From contig CAKULK010000007.1 in assembly GCA_934667275.1 (NCBI GenBank), positions 52,865 to 116,864 of the forward strand: a stretch of 64,000 nucleotides of DNA. The letters run 5' to 3'. This document shows positions 34,103 to 42,868 of this stretch, one piece after another. Numbering within the stretch: position 1 is the first letter of the stretch; every line of letters starts with the position of its first letter. The notes below the pieces were generated by a model. It did no database searches. It worked only from the letters and a program-made list of their open reading frames with translations, and was not told the origin of the DNA. The stretch is from an uncultured Bacteroidales bacterium (GTDB taxonomy: Bacteria; Bacteroidota; Bacteroidia; Bacteroidales; Paludibacteraceae). The translations under genes were made by a program, and so were the position numbers.

Positions 34103-35145
34103 TTTTTGACAACATAATCTTTACGCTGCAACGCACAGGAGGCATCAGCGTGGTGTGGCAGGAATTGCTGAAACGCGCAGTCTATGATGAGTCCTATTCT
34201 TCGTTGGTGCTGGATTATCCGTCAGAAAACCTGTGCCGGAAAGAGTTGGCGATAGATGACGCAAGATGTCACTACTTGCCCATTCGCCACGGAGAACGCT
34301 ACCGCACGCCCGATTACAAGCCTGACGGCAAAGTGCTATTCCATTCGTCCTATTTCCGCGTTCTCCCTTTCCCAAACGTGCGGAACATCACCACTATCCA
34401 CGATTTGACTTACCATTACTACCGAGGCTTTCTGCCACGGACGGTGCATGTGGTTCAAGAAGAATATGCACTCCGGCACAGTGCGGGCGTTATCTGCGTG
34501 TCGGATAACACCAAACATGATTTGCTATCGTTGTACCCATGGCTCAACGAAGATGCCATTCGCGTGATTCACAACGGTGTCAGTTCGTGCTTTTACCCCA
34601 TTCCGAACACGCAAAAAGAAGATTTTCTGTTGTATGTAGGCAACAGAGCCGCATCGTACAAACACTTTGACATTGCCGTTGAAGTGGCGCGAATGGCACA
34701 CCGCAAAATAGTGATTGTAGGCTCTCCGCTTACCGCCAAAGAGTCGCTATACCTGAACCGCACTTTGGGAGAGGAGATGTATTCGGCGATAGGAAACGTG
34801 TCCAATTCGCAACTGAACGCCTACTATAACCGTGCGCTATGTCTGCTGTATCCATCTGATTATGAAGGTTTTGGCATTCCAATCATTGAGGCACAACGGG
34901 CAGGTTGCCCCGTGCTGTGCCAGGAGGTGTCGTCCATACCGGAAGTGACAGGCGGAACAGCCCTATCCGTGCAACATCAGTCTCCAGATAAGGTTGCCCG
35001 ACAAATGGCAGACATCGTCGGGGAGTTGTATCAGGGACGGATTGGAAAACAACAGATTCAAGCCGGTTTTGAGAATGCCAAGCGTTTCTCATGGGACAAA
35101 AACTACCAAGAGACCATTGATTTTTACAAGGACATATATAAATGA
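34093..35145 (+). CDS. Glycosyltransferase family 4 protein
   Basis: 350 residues. Begins MRVVFDNIIFTLQRTGGIS, the normal opening of this subfamily; the ATG at 34072 would add seven residues. The donor motif is PSDYEGFGIPIIEAQRAG near residue 255-275. GT-B enzyme in surface glycan assembly. Ends with an ATGA overlap into the next gene. Confidence 0.9.
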   Translation: MRVVFDNIIFTLQRTGGISVVWQELLKRAVYDESYSSLVLDYPSENLCRKELAIDDARCHYLPIRHGERYRTPDYKPDGKVLFHSSYFRVLPFPNVRNITTIHDLTYHYYRGFLPRTVHVVQEEYALRHSAGVICVSDNTKHDLLSLYPWLNEDAIRVIHNGVSSCFYPIPNTQKEDFLLYVGNRAASYKHFDIAVEVARMAHRKIVIVGSPLTAKESLYLNRTLGEEMYSAIGNVSNSQLNAYYNRALCLLYPSDYEGFGIPIIEAQRAGCPVLCQEVSSIPEVTGGTALSVQHQSPDKVARQMADIVGELYQGRIGKQQIQAGFENAKRFSWDKNYQETIDFYKDIYK

Positions 35146-35882
35146 AAATCAGCATAATAACAGCCACATACAACAGCGAAAGCACCCTGCCTGCCACCCT
35201 GCGCAGCATCGTGGAGCAGACGTTCCAATCCATCGAACACATCATCATTGACGGTGCTTCAACCGACAGCACCCTGTCTATTATTCGCAACTATGCCGCG
35301 CAGCGCCCCTGCGTCACCTACCTATCGGAAAAAGACAATGGCATCTACAGTGCCATCAACAAAGGAGTCAGCCTTGCCACGGGAGATGTTATCGGCATAC
35401 TCAATTCCGATGATATACTCGCCGACAACAGCGTTCTGCAAACCATTGCAGAGGCTTTTTCCCATACCGGCACACAGGCGGTGTATGGCGATTTGATGTA
35501 TTGCAAGGGGGATAGCATCGTCCGCTATTGGAAGAGCAACCCTTTTGACATGCGCGAACTACGATTCGGTTGGATGCCGGCGCACCCTACATTCTATTGC
35601 CGCCGCGAAGTGTACAACGCACTGGGGCATTATGACGAGCATCTGCGCATATCGGCAGACTACGATTTCATGTTGCGCGTTCTGAAGCACGGTTATCATG
35701 CCGAATACATTCCCAAAGTGCTGGTAAAAATGCAGTTAGGCGGTATCAGCAACCGCAGCCCGCGCACAATGTGGCGCAAGAGTTGCGAAGACGTGGTGGC
35801 GTTGCGCAACAACCATGTCGGTTGCGGTTGGCTTACTATTTTTGTCAAGAATATCCGCAAGATTGCCCAATTCATCCGTTAG
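35142..35882 (+). CDS. Glycosyltransferase family 2 protein
   Basis: 246 residues. ISIITATYNSESTLPATLRS, IIIDGASTDST and ILNSDDILAD (DxD-like) are the GT2 motifs of the WcaA/colanic-type subfamily, with the frequent sequence FGWMPAHPTFYCRREVY. Sugar specificity unknown. Confidence 0.92.
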   Translation: MKISIITATYNSESTLPATLRSIVEQTFQSIEHIIIDGASTDSTLSIIRNYAAQRPCVTYLSEKDNGIYSAINKGVSLATGDVIGILNSDDILADNSVLQTIAEAFSHTGTQAVYGDLMYCKGDSIVRYWKSNPFDMRELRFGWMPAHPTFYCRREVYNALGHYDEHLRISADYDFMLRVLKHGYHAEYIPKVLVKMQLGGISNRSPRTMWRKSCEDVVALRNNHVGCGWLTIFVKNIRKIAQFIR

Positions 35883-36695
35883 ATGCTCAACATCTCCATT
35901 GTCTTATATCACCCCGACTGGCACGGCGAAGTGATTCCTCTGGTTGAGGAACTGCTCCGTATAAAATGTCTCCACAAGGTATATCTCGTAGACAATTCCG
36001 AGCAGAAAGCCCGTGAGGAGATATGGCAGCAATGGGACGAAAAGAAGGTGCAATACATCTTCACGGCAAAGAACGTAGGCTATGGCAGCGGACACAACAT
36101 TGCATTGCGCGAGAGCATCTACGACGACATCCCCTACCATCTCGTACTGAACTCGGACATCCTCCTGCAATCGGCGGATATTGATGCGCTATGCACTTTC
36201 ATGGACACCCACCCCCTCGTGGGACAACTGATGCCGCATATCGTCTCGCCCGACGGTGAGACGCAATATCTCTGCAAACTCCTCCCCACACCGTTGGACG
36301 TCTTCGGACGCCGTTTTCTGCCAAAACGCCTTATGGCGCGCCGCAATGCACGCTACGAACTCCGCGACTCGGGCTACGACCATCCGATGAATGTCCCCTA
36401 CCTTAGCGGTTGCTTTATGCTGCTCCGCACAGAGGCGGCACTCAAGGCACGCCTCTTTGACGAAAGGTTCTTCATGTACCCCGAAGACATCGACCTCACA
36501 CGCCGCATACATCGCGACTATCTGACGCTCTACTACCCCGCCGTCACCGTCGTCCACAACCACGCGCGCGCCTCCTACCACAGCCCGAAAATGCTGTGGA
36601 TTCACATCGTCAATATGTGCCGCTATTTCAATAAATGGGGCTGGTTCCGCGACCCCGAGCGCACCGCAATGAATAGAGCCGTGCGCCAAGCCTAA
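35883..36695 (+). CDS. Glycosyltransferase family 2 protein, rhamnosyltransferase-like
   Basis: 270 residues, starting immediately after the previous stop. LNISIVLYHPDW, YLVDNSEQKA, NVGYGSGHNIAL, VLNSDILL and FFMYPEDIDLTRRI are the motifs of the WbbL-like GT2 branch (many are rhamnosyltransferases). Last gene of the polysaccharide operon; ends 2 bp from the convergent small RHH gene. Confidence 0.9.
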   Translation: MLNISIVLYHPDWHGEVIPLVEELLRIKCLHKVYLVDNSEQKAREEIWQQWDEKKVQYIFTAKNVGYGSGHNIALRESIYDDIPYHLVLNSDILLQSADIDALCTFMDTHPLVGQLMPHIVSPDGETQYLCKLLPTPLDVFGRRFLPKRLMARRNARYELRDSGYDHPMNVPYLSGCFMLLRTEAALKARLFDERFFMYPEDIDLTRRIHRDYLTLYYPAVTVVHNHARASYHSPKMLWIHIVNMCRYFNKWGWFRDPERTAMNRAVRQA

Positions 36696-36697
36696 TG

Positions 36698-36901
36698 TCA
36701 GTCGAACAGCGTCGGCGTGTCTTTCTCAAACCGTTTCAGTATCTCCCGCATCAGCGTCTCGCGCACCAGACGCGACCGGTTGCTCACCGTATATCGTTCG
36801 CAATAGCGTTCCAGCGCACGCAACTCGCTGTCGTTGAGCAGGATACTCACACGATGGCTGCGTTTCTCACGCTGCTGGCGATATTTCTTTTGCGAATCCA
36901 T
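36698..36901 (-). CDS. Small ribbon-helix-helix-like protein
   Basis: 67 residues, very basic N-terminus (QKKYRQQREKRSHRVSI). HRVSILLNDSELRALERYC followed by a helix NRSRLVRETLMREIL fits a ribbon-helix-helix (CopG/Arc-type) DNA-binding fold. It starts directly at the stop of the outer-membrane protein gene and should be co-transcribed with it. No toxin partner is adjacent. Confidence 0.7.
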   Translation of the reverse strand: MDSQKKYRQQREKRSHRVSILLNDSELRALERYCERYTVSNRSRLVRETLMREILKRFEKDTPTLFD

Positions 36902-37642
36902 CTAAAAATGCAATCCCATTTTCACACCCACCGACAGCATATTCGTCCCCGCAAAACGGGTGTATGCATTGCCGTCAACCACCTCCGTAAAGTGTATCTG
37001 CGCCTGTTGCCATTGCACGTTTGCGCTCAGCGAAAGGCTTGACTTCGCATTCATCCTGTACCGCCAACCGATGCCAGTCTCGGCACAAACGCCTCCTTTC
37101 GCACGATTGCCGACTGCAAAACCGTATCCCAATGCCATATTCACCACTGGCGCATGCTGCGTCTCCGTCAAGGGGATGAAAGTCGCCACCTGCAACGGCA
37201 CAAACGAATACACTTCCCCGCCTGCCATCACCGCATGGTACCCCACGCCACCGCCAAGAAACACCTGCTTCCCCATCAAATCATGCGCCCCCACCAGCAA
37301 CTCTGCACTCACCGCACCACCCCAACCAATCTGCGGCACATACGCGGCACCACCCGCCACATCCACGTGCACCGCCGCTTTCTTGCTGCCGCCAACCGCC
37401 TTCTGCGCCTCTTGCCGAGACTCCGTCTGCGCCTTATCTTCCGCCACCGAAACCACTTCCGACGCGGGATATTGGTAACGCGAACCGTCCGGCAACCGCA
37501 CTATCACCACTTCTTCATTCCGCAGCAACACCTCTCCGCGAACCGTCTTTCCCGACCGCAGCGTCACCACCTCAGCCCACGTACTCATCCCCGCACACAC
37601 ACAACACGCCACGCATACCGCGCGGCGCAGCCATCTGCCCAT
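36902..37642 (-). CDS. Outer-membrane beta-barrel protein with N-terminal SH3-like segment
   Basis: About 246 residues. A signal peptide (VCVACCVCAGMSTWA) is followed by a short beta segment VVTLRSGKTVRGEVLLRNEEV resembling the Sm/SH3-like domain seen before Bacteroidetes barrels, then a linker and an eight-strand-like barrel ending MLSVGVKMGLHF with a terminal Phe. Start chosen at 37642; ATG at 37663, directly preceded by AGGAGG, is an alternative. Promoter at 37684-37714. Confidence 0.75.
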   Translation of the reverse strand: MGRWLRRAVCVACCVCAGMSTWAEVVTLRSGKTVRGEVLLRNEEVVIVRLPDGSRYQYPASEVVSVAEDKAQTESRQEAQKAVGGSKKAAVHVDVAGGAAYVPQIGWGGAVSAELLVGAHDLMGKQVFLGGGVGYHAVMAGGEVYSFVPLQVATFIPLTETQHAPVVNMALGYGFAVGNRAKGGVCAETGIGWRYRMNAKSSLSLSANVQWQQAQIHFTEVVDGNAYTRFAGTNMLSVGVKMGLHF

Positions 37643-37683
37643 ATCTGTCCTGCAAATCAGCATCCTCCTGCCCAATCAGTCCG

Positions 37684-37714
37684 CAAAGGTACTAAAAAAT
37701 CCCCACCTTTGCAA
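37684..37714 (-). promoter_or_regulatory. Promoter of the barrel-protein/RHH unit
   Basis: Minus-strand TTG (37714-37712), 20-bp spacer and TACCTTTG (37691-37684), lying right after the RNase R stop codon. Confidence 0.75.
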
Positions 37715-39331
37715 CTAAACCAGCACAAAATCCACCAAATGTCTCTCCACGTCCACGCGTTTCACACGCACCCGCACGCGGTCTGATAGGGTGTATTTCT
37801 TTCCGCTTCGCGCCCCGATGATGCAATAGTTCGCCTCATCGTATTGCATATAATCGTGCGGGTCGATACTGCGGATCGACACCAATCCTTCCGTCAGAGT
37901 ATCAGTCAGTTGCACGAACAACCCGAACTCCGCCACGCCGCTGATGATGCCGTCAAACTCCTCCCCGATATGTGATTCAATCCACTCAGCCTGCTTCTCT
38001 TTTATCGAGTCGCGCTCCGCCATCTGTGCCGACTGCTCCATCGTCGAGCAATGCACGCACGCTTCCTCCAACACCTCTTTCTCCACACGGCACTCGTCCT
38101 TGCTGTGCATCAGGTAGTGCGCCAGCAACCGGTGTACCATCATATCGGGATAGCGGCGGATGGGCGACGTGAAATGCGTGTAGTACGGAAACGCCAGACC
38201 ATAATGCCCAATATTGTCGGTCGAATACACCGCCTTCGCCATCGACCGGATGGTCAGCGTCTCTATAAGCGTCTGACAGTCACGCCCTTTGCATGAATCC
38301 AGCAACTTGTTTATCTGCTTATTGCTGGCACTCTTTTTCGCATTCGTACGCAGGTGAACGCCAAAACGCTGAATGAAACTGCTCAACTTGCTCAACTTCT
38401 CGGGATCGGGTACATCGTGCACACGATATACAAAAGGTTTCGGCTTCACTTTCTTCTCCTCCCTTTTCCGTTCACGCCCCATTTCCGTGGCAACAATACG
38501 GTTTGCCAACAACATAAACTCCTCTATCAAATGGTTGGTATCCAGCGACTTGTGGAAATACACGCCTGTCGGCTTCCCATTCTCGTCCAAGTGGAACGAC
38601 ACCTCGGGCGTCTCAAAGTTGATGGCACCGTGCCTGAACCGCTCTGCCCGCAGTATCTTCGCCAATCCGTCCAGCGTATGCAAGGCCTCGCTCAACGCCT
38701 GCGAGCCGCCTGCCGACGGACTTTTCGCGTCCAATATCTCCTGCGCGCTCCCGTAGGTCAGGCGGTAGTCCGAACGAATTACCGTGCGGCAAATCTTCTG
38801 TTTCACCACGCGCGCCTCCTTGTTCATCTCCATCACCACCGACATGCACAACTTGTCCTCCCCCGGGCGCAAACTGCACAACTCGTTGCTCAGCCGCTCC
38901 GGCAGCATCGGAATCACTTTCCCCACCAAATAGATACTCGTGCCGCGGCTGTATGCCTCGTCGTCCAGCGCGCTGCCTTCTTTCACGAAATGCGTCACAT
39001 CGGCAATATGCACGCCCACACGGTACGTGCCGTCCTCCTGCACCTCAAACGACAACGCGTCGTCAAAATCCTTGGCATCATCGGGGTCTATCGTGAACGT
39101 CAGTGCATCGCGCATATTGCGCCTGCGCAGTATCTCCTCCGCAGTAACGGGGTTCGCGGGCAGTTTCCGCACATCATCCATCACATCGCTCGTAAAGTCC
39201 AAAGGCAGCGTATAATCGGCTTTCTTATCCTCTTTCGGCTGCACCGCAACCTGTTTCTCTTCGTGTCTCTCCCTCCGCGCACGCGCTTTCTCGCGGCGTT
39301 CGCGTTTTGCTATCAAATCTTTCGTTTTCAT
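37715..39331 (-). CDS. rnr: RNase R-like exoribonuclease lacking N-terminal domains
   Basis: 538 residues, against roughly 700 or more for usual RNase R. The RNB catalytic domain is complete (TFTIDPDDAKDFDDALSF with the metal-binding aspartates; HFTSPIRRYPDMMVHRLL) and a C-terminal S1 domain follows (GEEFDGIISGVAEFGLFVQL). The helix-turn-helix and two cold-shock domains normally in front are absent; a ~45-residue Arg/Lys/Glu-rich segment (RERREKARARRERHEEK) precedes the RNB domain. 3'-5' RNA degradation is expected but with altered substrate loading. ATG at 39331. Confidence 0.92.
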   Translation of the reverse strand: MKTKDLIAKRERREKARARRERHEEKQVAVQPKEDKKADYTLPLDFTSDVMDDVRKLPANPVTAEEILRRRNMRDALTFTIDPDDAKDFDDALSFEVQEDGTYRVGVHIADVTHFVKEGSALDDEAYSRGTSIYLVGKVIPMLPERLSNELCSLRPGEDKLCMSVVMEMNKEARVVKQKICRTVIRSDYRLTYGSAQEILDAKSPSAGGSQALSEALHTLDGLAKILRAERFRHGAINFETPEVSFHLDENGKPTGVYFHKSLDTNHLIEEFMLLANRIVATEMGRERKREEKKVKPKPFVYRVHDVPDPEKLSKLSSFIQRFGVHLRTNAKKSASNKQINKLLDSCKGRDCQTLIETLTIRSMAKAVYSTDNIGHYGLAFPYYTHFTSPIRRYPDMMVHRLLAHYLMHSKDECRVEKEVLEEACVHCSTMEQSAQMAERDSIKEKQAEWIESHIGEEFDGIISGVAEFGLFVQLTDTLTEGLVSIRSIDPHDYMQYDEANYCIIGARSGKKYTLSDRVRVRVKRVDVERHLVDFVLV

Positions 39332-39419
39332 ACTTTTGTCTTCCCACAAAAACCGTGCAAAACCACACTCCAAGTCCGCCTTCTTCGCCACATCGCCCTC
39401 GTGTCTCCCTGCTGTCCCC

Positions 39420-39463
39420 ATCGGTACTTCATCGGAACATCATCGGTACTTCATCGGTACTTC
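39420..39463 (-). repeat. GAAGTACCGAT array, locus 2 (four 11-bp units)
   Basis: On the minus strand GAAGTACCGAT, GAAGTACCGAT, GATGTTCCGAT, GAAGTACCGAT, then GGGGACAGC; preceded by a TCCTC motif as at loci 1 and 3. Lies between the divergent rnr and glgP genes. Confidence 0.92.
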
Positions 39464-39552
39464 ACGTAGAGGATACTATACCTTTACCGCAACCATACCC
39501 TCTGTTCCCGCAAACGATATTCTCTCCTTTTGACGCTTTTTAGCGGAATTTG

Positions 39553-39583
39553 TTTGAGGTCTCCGCTTTTTTTAGTAACTTTG
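39553..39583 (+). promoter_or_regulatory. glgP promoter
   Basis: TTTG (39553-39556), 19-bp spacer, TAACTTTG (39576-39583), 32 bp before the ATG at 39616. Confidence 0.8.
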
Positions 39584-39615
39584 CGCGATTTTTCAACTAC
39601 AAAAAAGATTTAGAT

Positions 39616-42177
39616 ATGGTAATACGTGTAAGCAACACCAATCAACCTAATTGGACCGAGGTCACGGTACATGCCAACCTCCCCGAGAACTTGAACAAAC
39701 TGCAGGAGATTGCCTACAACCTCTGGTGGGTATGGAATTCTGATGCCAAAAATATCTTCCGCTACATCGACAACGACGCGTGGCACCGCGCACAATCCAA
39801 CCCTATCGTACTGCTCAACATCATCAGTTACGAGCGCATGGTCGAACTCAGCAAAGATGCCAAATTCATGGCACAACTCGACAAGACCTATGCCGACTTC
39901 CGCGCCTATATGGACGCTCCTAAGGACAAGTCACGCCCAAGCGTTGCCTACTTCTCCATGGAGTACGGACTTTCGCATATACTCAAGATTTATTCGGGTG
40001 GTCTTGGCATTCTCGCAGGCGACTACCTCAAAGAGGCTTCCGATTGCAATGTCGATATGACAGCCATCGGCTTCCTCTACCGCTACGGCTATTTCACCCA
40101 GACCTTATCGCCCGAGGGACAGCAGATTGCCAACTACGAGGCGCAGAATTTCTCCAACCTGCCTCTCACGCAGGTCAAGAACGCCGATGGCACACCTATG
40201 GTTATCGAAGTGCCTTATCCCGAGCGAGTGGTCAAGGCTTACCTTTGGAAAGTGGCTGTAGGACGTATCAACCTCTACCTTCTCGACACCGACAACGAGA
40301 TGAACTCCGAGTGGGACCGTCAAATCACCCACCAACTCTATGGAGGTGATTGGGAGAACCGTATCAAGCAGGAGATTCTGCTCGGTATGGGCGGTGTCAT
40401 TGCACTCAACAAACTGGGTATCAAGAAAGATGTTTACCATTGCAACGAGGGACACGCTGCCCTTATGGGATTGCAACGCCTCCTCGACCTTGTCGAAGGT
40501 GAACACCTCTCGTTCCAGCAGGCACTCGAAGTTGTACGCGCCAGCGGGCTCTACACCTGCCACACGCCGGTTCCTGCAGGGCACGACTATTTCGAAGAGG
40601 GGCTCTTCTACAAGTATATGAGTTCCTTCCCTGCACGCCTCGGCATCGAATGGCACGACCTCATCGGTATGGGACGGCAGAACCCCGACGACAACACCGA
40701 GAAGTTCTCTATGTCCGTCTTTGCGCTCAACACATGCCAGGAAGCCAATGGTGTCAGCAAACTGCACGGTGAAGTCAGCCGTAGGATGTTCGCTCCCGTA
40801 TGGCCCGGCTATTTCCCCGAAGAGTTGCACGTGGGCTACGTCACCAATGGTGTCCACATGCCTACATGGGCGGCAAGCGAGTGGAAATCCGTGTACTTCA
40901 AATCATTCCCCAAAGGGTGGTACACCGACCAGTCCAACCCTGACATGTGGAAAGCCTACAACGACCTTCCCGACAAGAAGATTTGGGAGACGCGCCTCAG
41001 TCTCAAAACCAAACTCATCGACTATATCAAGGAGCAGTTCCGCGACAATTGGATGCAGTCGCAGGGTGACCCTGCACGTATCGTACGCGCACTCAACGAG
41101 ATGAACCCCAACAACCTTATCATCGGTTTCGGACGTCGTTTCGCCACCTACAAGCGCGCCTATCTGCTCTTCACCGACCTGGAGCGTCTCGACAAACTGG
41201 TCAACAATCCGGAGCGTCCCGTACAGTTCCTCTTCACGGGCAAAGCGCACCCTGCTGACGGTGGCGGACAAGGGCTTATCAAACGCATTGTGGAGATTAG
41301 CCGTATGCCGCAGTTTATGGGCAAGATTATCTTCTTGGAGAACTACGATATGCGCCTTGCCAAACGCCTTATCTCCGGTGTGGATATCTGGCTGAATACG
41401 CCTACCCGTCCGCTCGAGGCCAGTGGTACCAGCGGCGAGAAAGCGCAGATGAATGGCGTGCTCAACTTCTCCGTCCTCGACGGTTGGTGGTTGGAAGGCT
41501 ATGTACCCGGCGCAGGTTGGGCACTCACCGACAAACGGACTTACGAGAACCAGGCGCACCAGGATCAGTTGGATGCTGCCACTATCTACCAGATGCTGGA
41601 AGAGGAAATCATCCCCATGTACTACGACAAGAACGAGGAAGGCTATTCCCATGCCTGGATTCAGACTATCAAAAAGAGTGTCACCGAAATCACTCCGCGT
41701 TTCACCACCAAGCGCATGATGGACGACTACTTCGATCGTTTCTACAACAAACTGGCACATCGCCATGCCCTCCTCGTTGCCGACGACTACAAGCAGGCAA
41801 AGGAGATTGCCGCCTGGAAAGAGAATATGGTAGCCCATTGGAACGAGATTGAGGTGGTTAACACCACACTCAACGAAGCCGAAGCGGCACTCAACGTGGG
41901 CAACAAGTGCAAAGTGGCTGTGGAGATTGATACCCATAACCTCAACGACAAAGGCATTGGCGTTGAATTGGTGGCAGTCCGCACCTCCACACACAACAAC
42001 GACAAGTTCTACGAAGTGCAGCCTCTCGACCTCGTTAAGAGTGTCGGCTCGCACCTCTTCTTCGAGACAATGTACCAACTCGACTATGCCGGCGGTATGA
42101 AGTTCGGACTCCGTATGTACCCCGCTAATCCGCTCCTGCCTCACCGCATGGACTTCTGCTATGTCCGTTGGATTTAA
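39616..42177 (+). CDS. glgP: Alpha-glucan (glycogen) phosphorylase
   Basis: 853 residues. Releases glucose-1-phosphate from glycogen or maltodextrin. Matches the short GlgP/Thermotoga-like branch: LNKLQEIAYNLWWVWN, VAYFSMEYGLSHILKIYSGG, VYHCNEGHAALMGLQRL, and the pyridoxal-phosphate region LEASGTSGEKAQMNG (in this branch the active-site text reads TSGEKA). ATG at 39616 follows a consensus promoter; the longer frame starts upstream of that promoter and is rejected. Monocistronic with terminator at 42218-42250. Confidence 0.95.
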   Translation: MVIRVSNTNQPNWTEVTVHANLPENLNKLQEIAYNLWWVWNSDAKNIFRYIDNDAWHRAQSNPIVLLNIISYERMVELSKDAKFMAQLDKTYADFRAYMDAPKDKSRPSVAYFSMEYGLSHILKIYSGGLGILAGDYLKEASDCNVDMTAIGFLYRYGYFTQTLSPEGQQIANYEAQNFSNLPLTQVKNADGTPMVIEVPYPERVVKAYLWKVAVGRINLYLLDTDNEMNSEWDRQITHQLYGGDWENRIKQEILLGMGGVIALNKLGIKKDVYHCNEGHAALMGLQRLLDLVEGEHLSFQQALEVVRASGLYTCHTPVPAGHDYFEEGLFYKYMSSFPARLGIEWHDLIGMGRQNPDDNTEKFSMSVFALNTCQEANGVSKLHGEVSRRMFAPVWPGYFPEELHVGYVTNGVHMPTWAASEWKSVYFKSFPKGWYTDQSNPDMWKAYNDLPDKKIWETRLSLKTKLIDYIKEQFRDNWMQSQGDPARIVRALNEMNPNNLIIGFGRRFATYKRAYLLFTDLERLDKLVNNPERPVQFLFTGKAHPADGGGQGLIKRIVEISRMPQFMGKIIFLENYDMRLAKRLISGVDIWLNTPTRPLEASGTSGEKAQMNGVLNFSVLDGWWLEGYVPGAGWALTDKRTYENQAHQDQLDAATIYQMLEEEIIPMYYDKNEEGYSHAWIQTIKKSVTEITPRFTTKRMMDDYFDRFYNKLAHRHALLVADDYKQAKEIAAWKENMVAHWNEIEVVNTTLNEAEAALNVGNKCKVAVEIDTHNLNDKGIGVELVAVRTSTHNNDKFYEVQPLDLVKSVGSHLFFETMYQLDYAGGMKFGLRMYPANPLLPHRMDFCYVRWI

Positions 42178-42217
42178 TCCCGCATAACGACACAATTCCA
42201 TTCAAAACAACACAGAT

Positions 42218-42250
42218 AAGGGCTGCCTGACATTCCGTTAAGCAGCCCTT
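42218..42250 (+). terminator. glgP terminator
   Basis: AAGGGCTGC / GCAGCCCTT stem with a 15-nt loop, extendable by GAT/ATC pairs over a bulge, followed by a T-rich run. Confidence 0.75.
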
Positions 42251-42289
42251 GTTATCTTTCTATCTATACAATGAGCCGGAAACCATTTA

Positions 42290-42321
42290 TTTGCACATAT
42301 CGCAATTTGTTCGTAACTTTG
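42290..42321 (+). promoter_or_regulatory. Promoter of the TPR regulator gene
   Basis: TTTG (42290-42293), 20-bp spacer, TAACTTTG (42314-42321), 17 bp before the ATG at 42338. Confidence 0.75.
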
Positions 42322-42337
42322 TAGGCGATACGGATAT

Positions 42338-42868
42338 ATGGAACAACGGCGAACTATAAAACATTATCTATTGCTATCACTCCTTGCTCTGCAAGTAGTG
42401 GCCACGGCATGCACCTTGCCTTCAACAAGGAAAGAAGCCCTGCGCACTATCGCTACGGCAGACAGCCTTGACAATACGCACCAGTTATACTCCGACACCG
42501 TGGCACTTCGTTTGGCTATCCGCGCGCTGAACAAACCCATCAGCAGAGACATCCACCGCAATGCCTTGGCTTCTGCCTATTATTACATGGGGCGTAATCT
42601 CAGCAACGCCAATGCCATCACCGAGGCCTCCGATTGCTATATCGCCTGCGACCACTTGCACCCCGACGACCTCATCCTCCGCGGGCGCGTCAATGCCTGT
42701 ATGGCAGACATTTGCAGCCAACAGCAAGCGGACAGTCTCGCCCTCATCTTCAACAATCGCTCCACAAAGGCTTTTCAGAAAAGTGGTAACATTTGGTATT
42801 ATGCCTATGGGCTGCTTTTTCTTAGTGAAAACTACTCCAACTTAAAGATGTTTAATACTTGCCGATAG
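42338..42868 (+). CDS. TPR membrane regulator, N-terminal part (frameshifted gene)
   Basis: 176 residues before a TAG. A lipoprotein-type signal (LLALQVVATAC) is followed by helical TPR-like repeats (ALASAYYYMGRNLSNANAI, YAYGLLFLSENYSNL). The frame is lost near 42845-42868; the +1 frame continues with ILADSLWYQAQEFQ, which is the natural continuation of a TPR helix. This part is GC-rich like its neighbours, whereas the downstream part is AT-rich. Confidence 0.75.
   Translation: MEQRRTIKHYLLLSLLALQVVATACTLPSTRKEALRTIATADSLDNTHQLYSDTVALRLAIRALNKPISRDIHRNALASAYYYMGRNLSNANAITEASDCYIACDHLHPDDLILRGRVNACMADICSQQQADSLALIFNNRSTKAFQKSGNIWYYAYGLLFLSENYSNLKMFNTCR

Noticed and set aside
36698..36901. Toxin-antitoxin pair
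   Set aside because: The RHH-like protein has no adjacent small toxin-like gene; its partner in the unit is an outer-membrane barrel protein.
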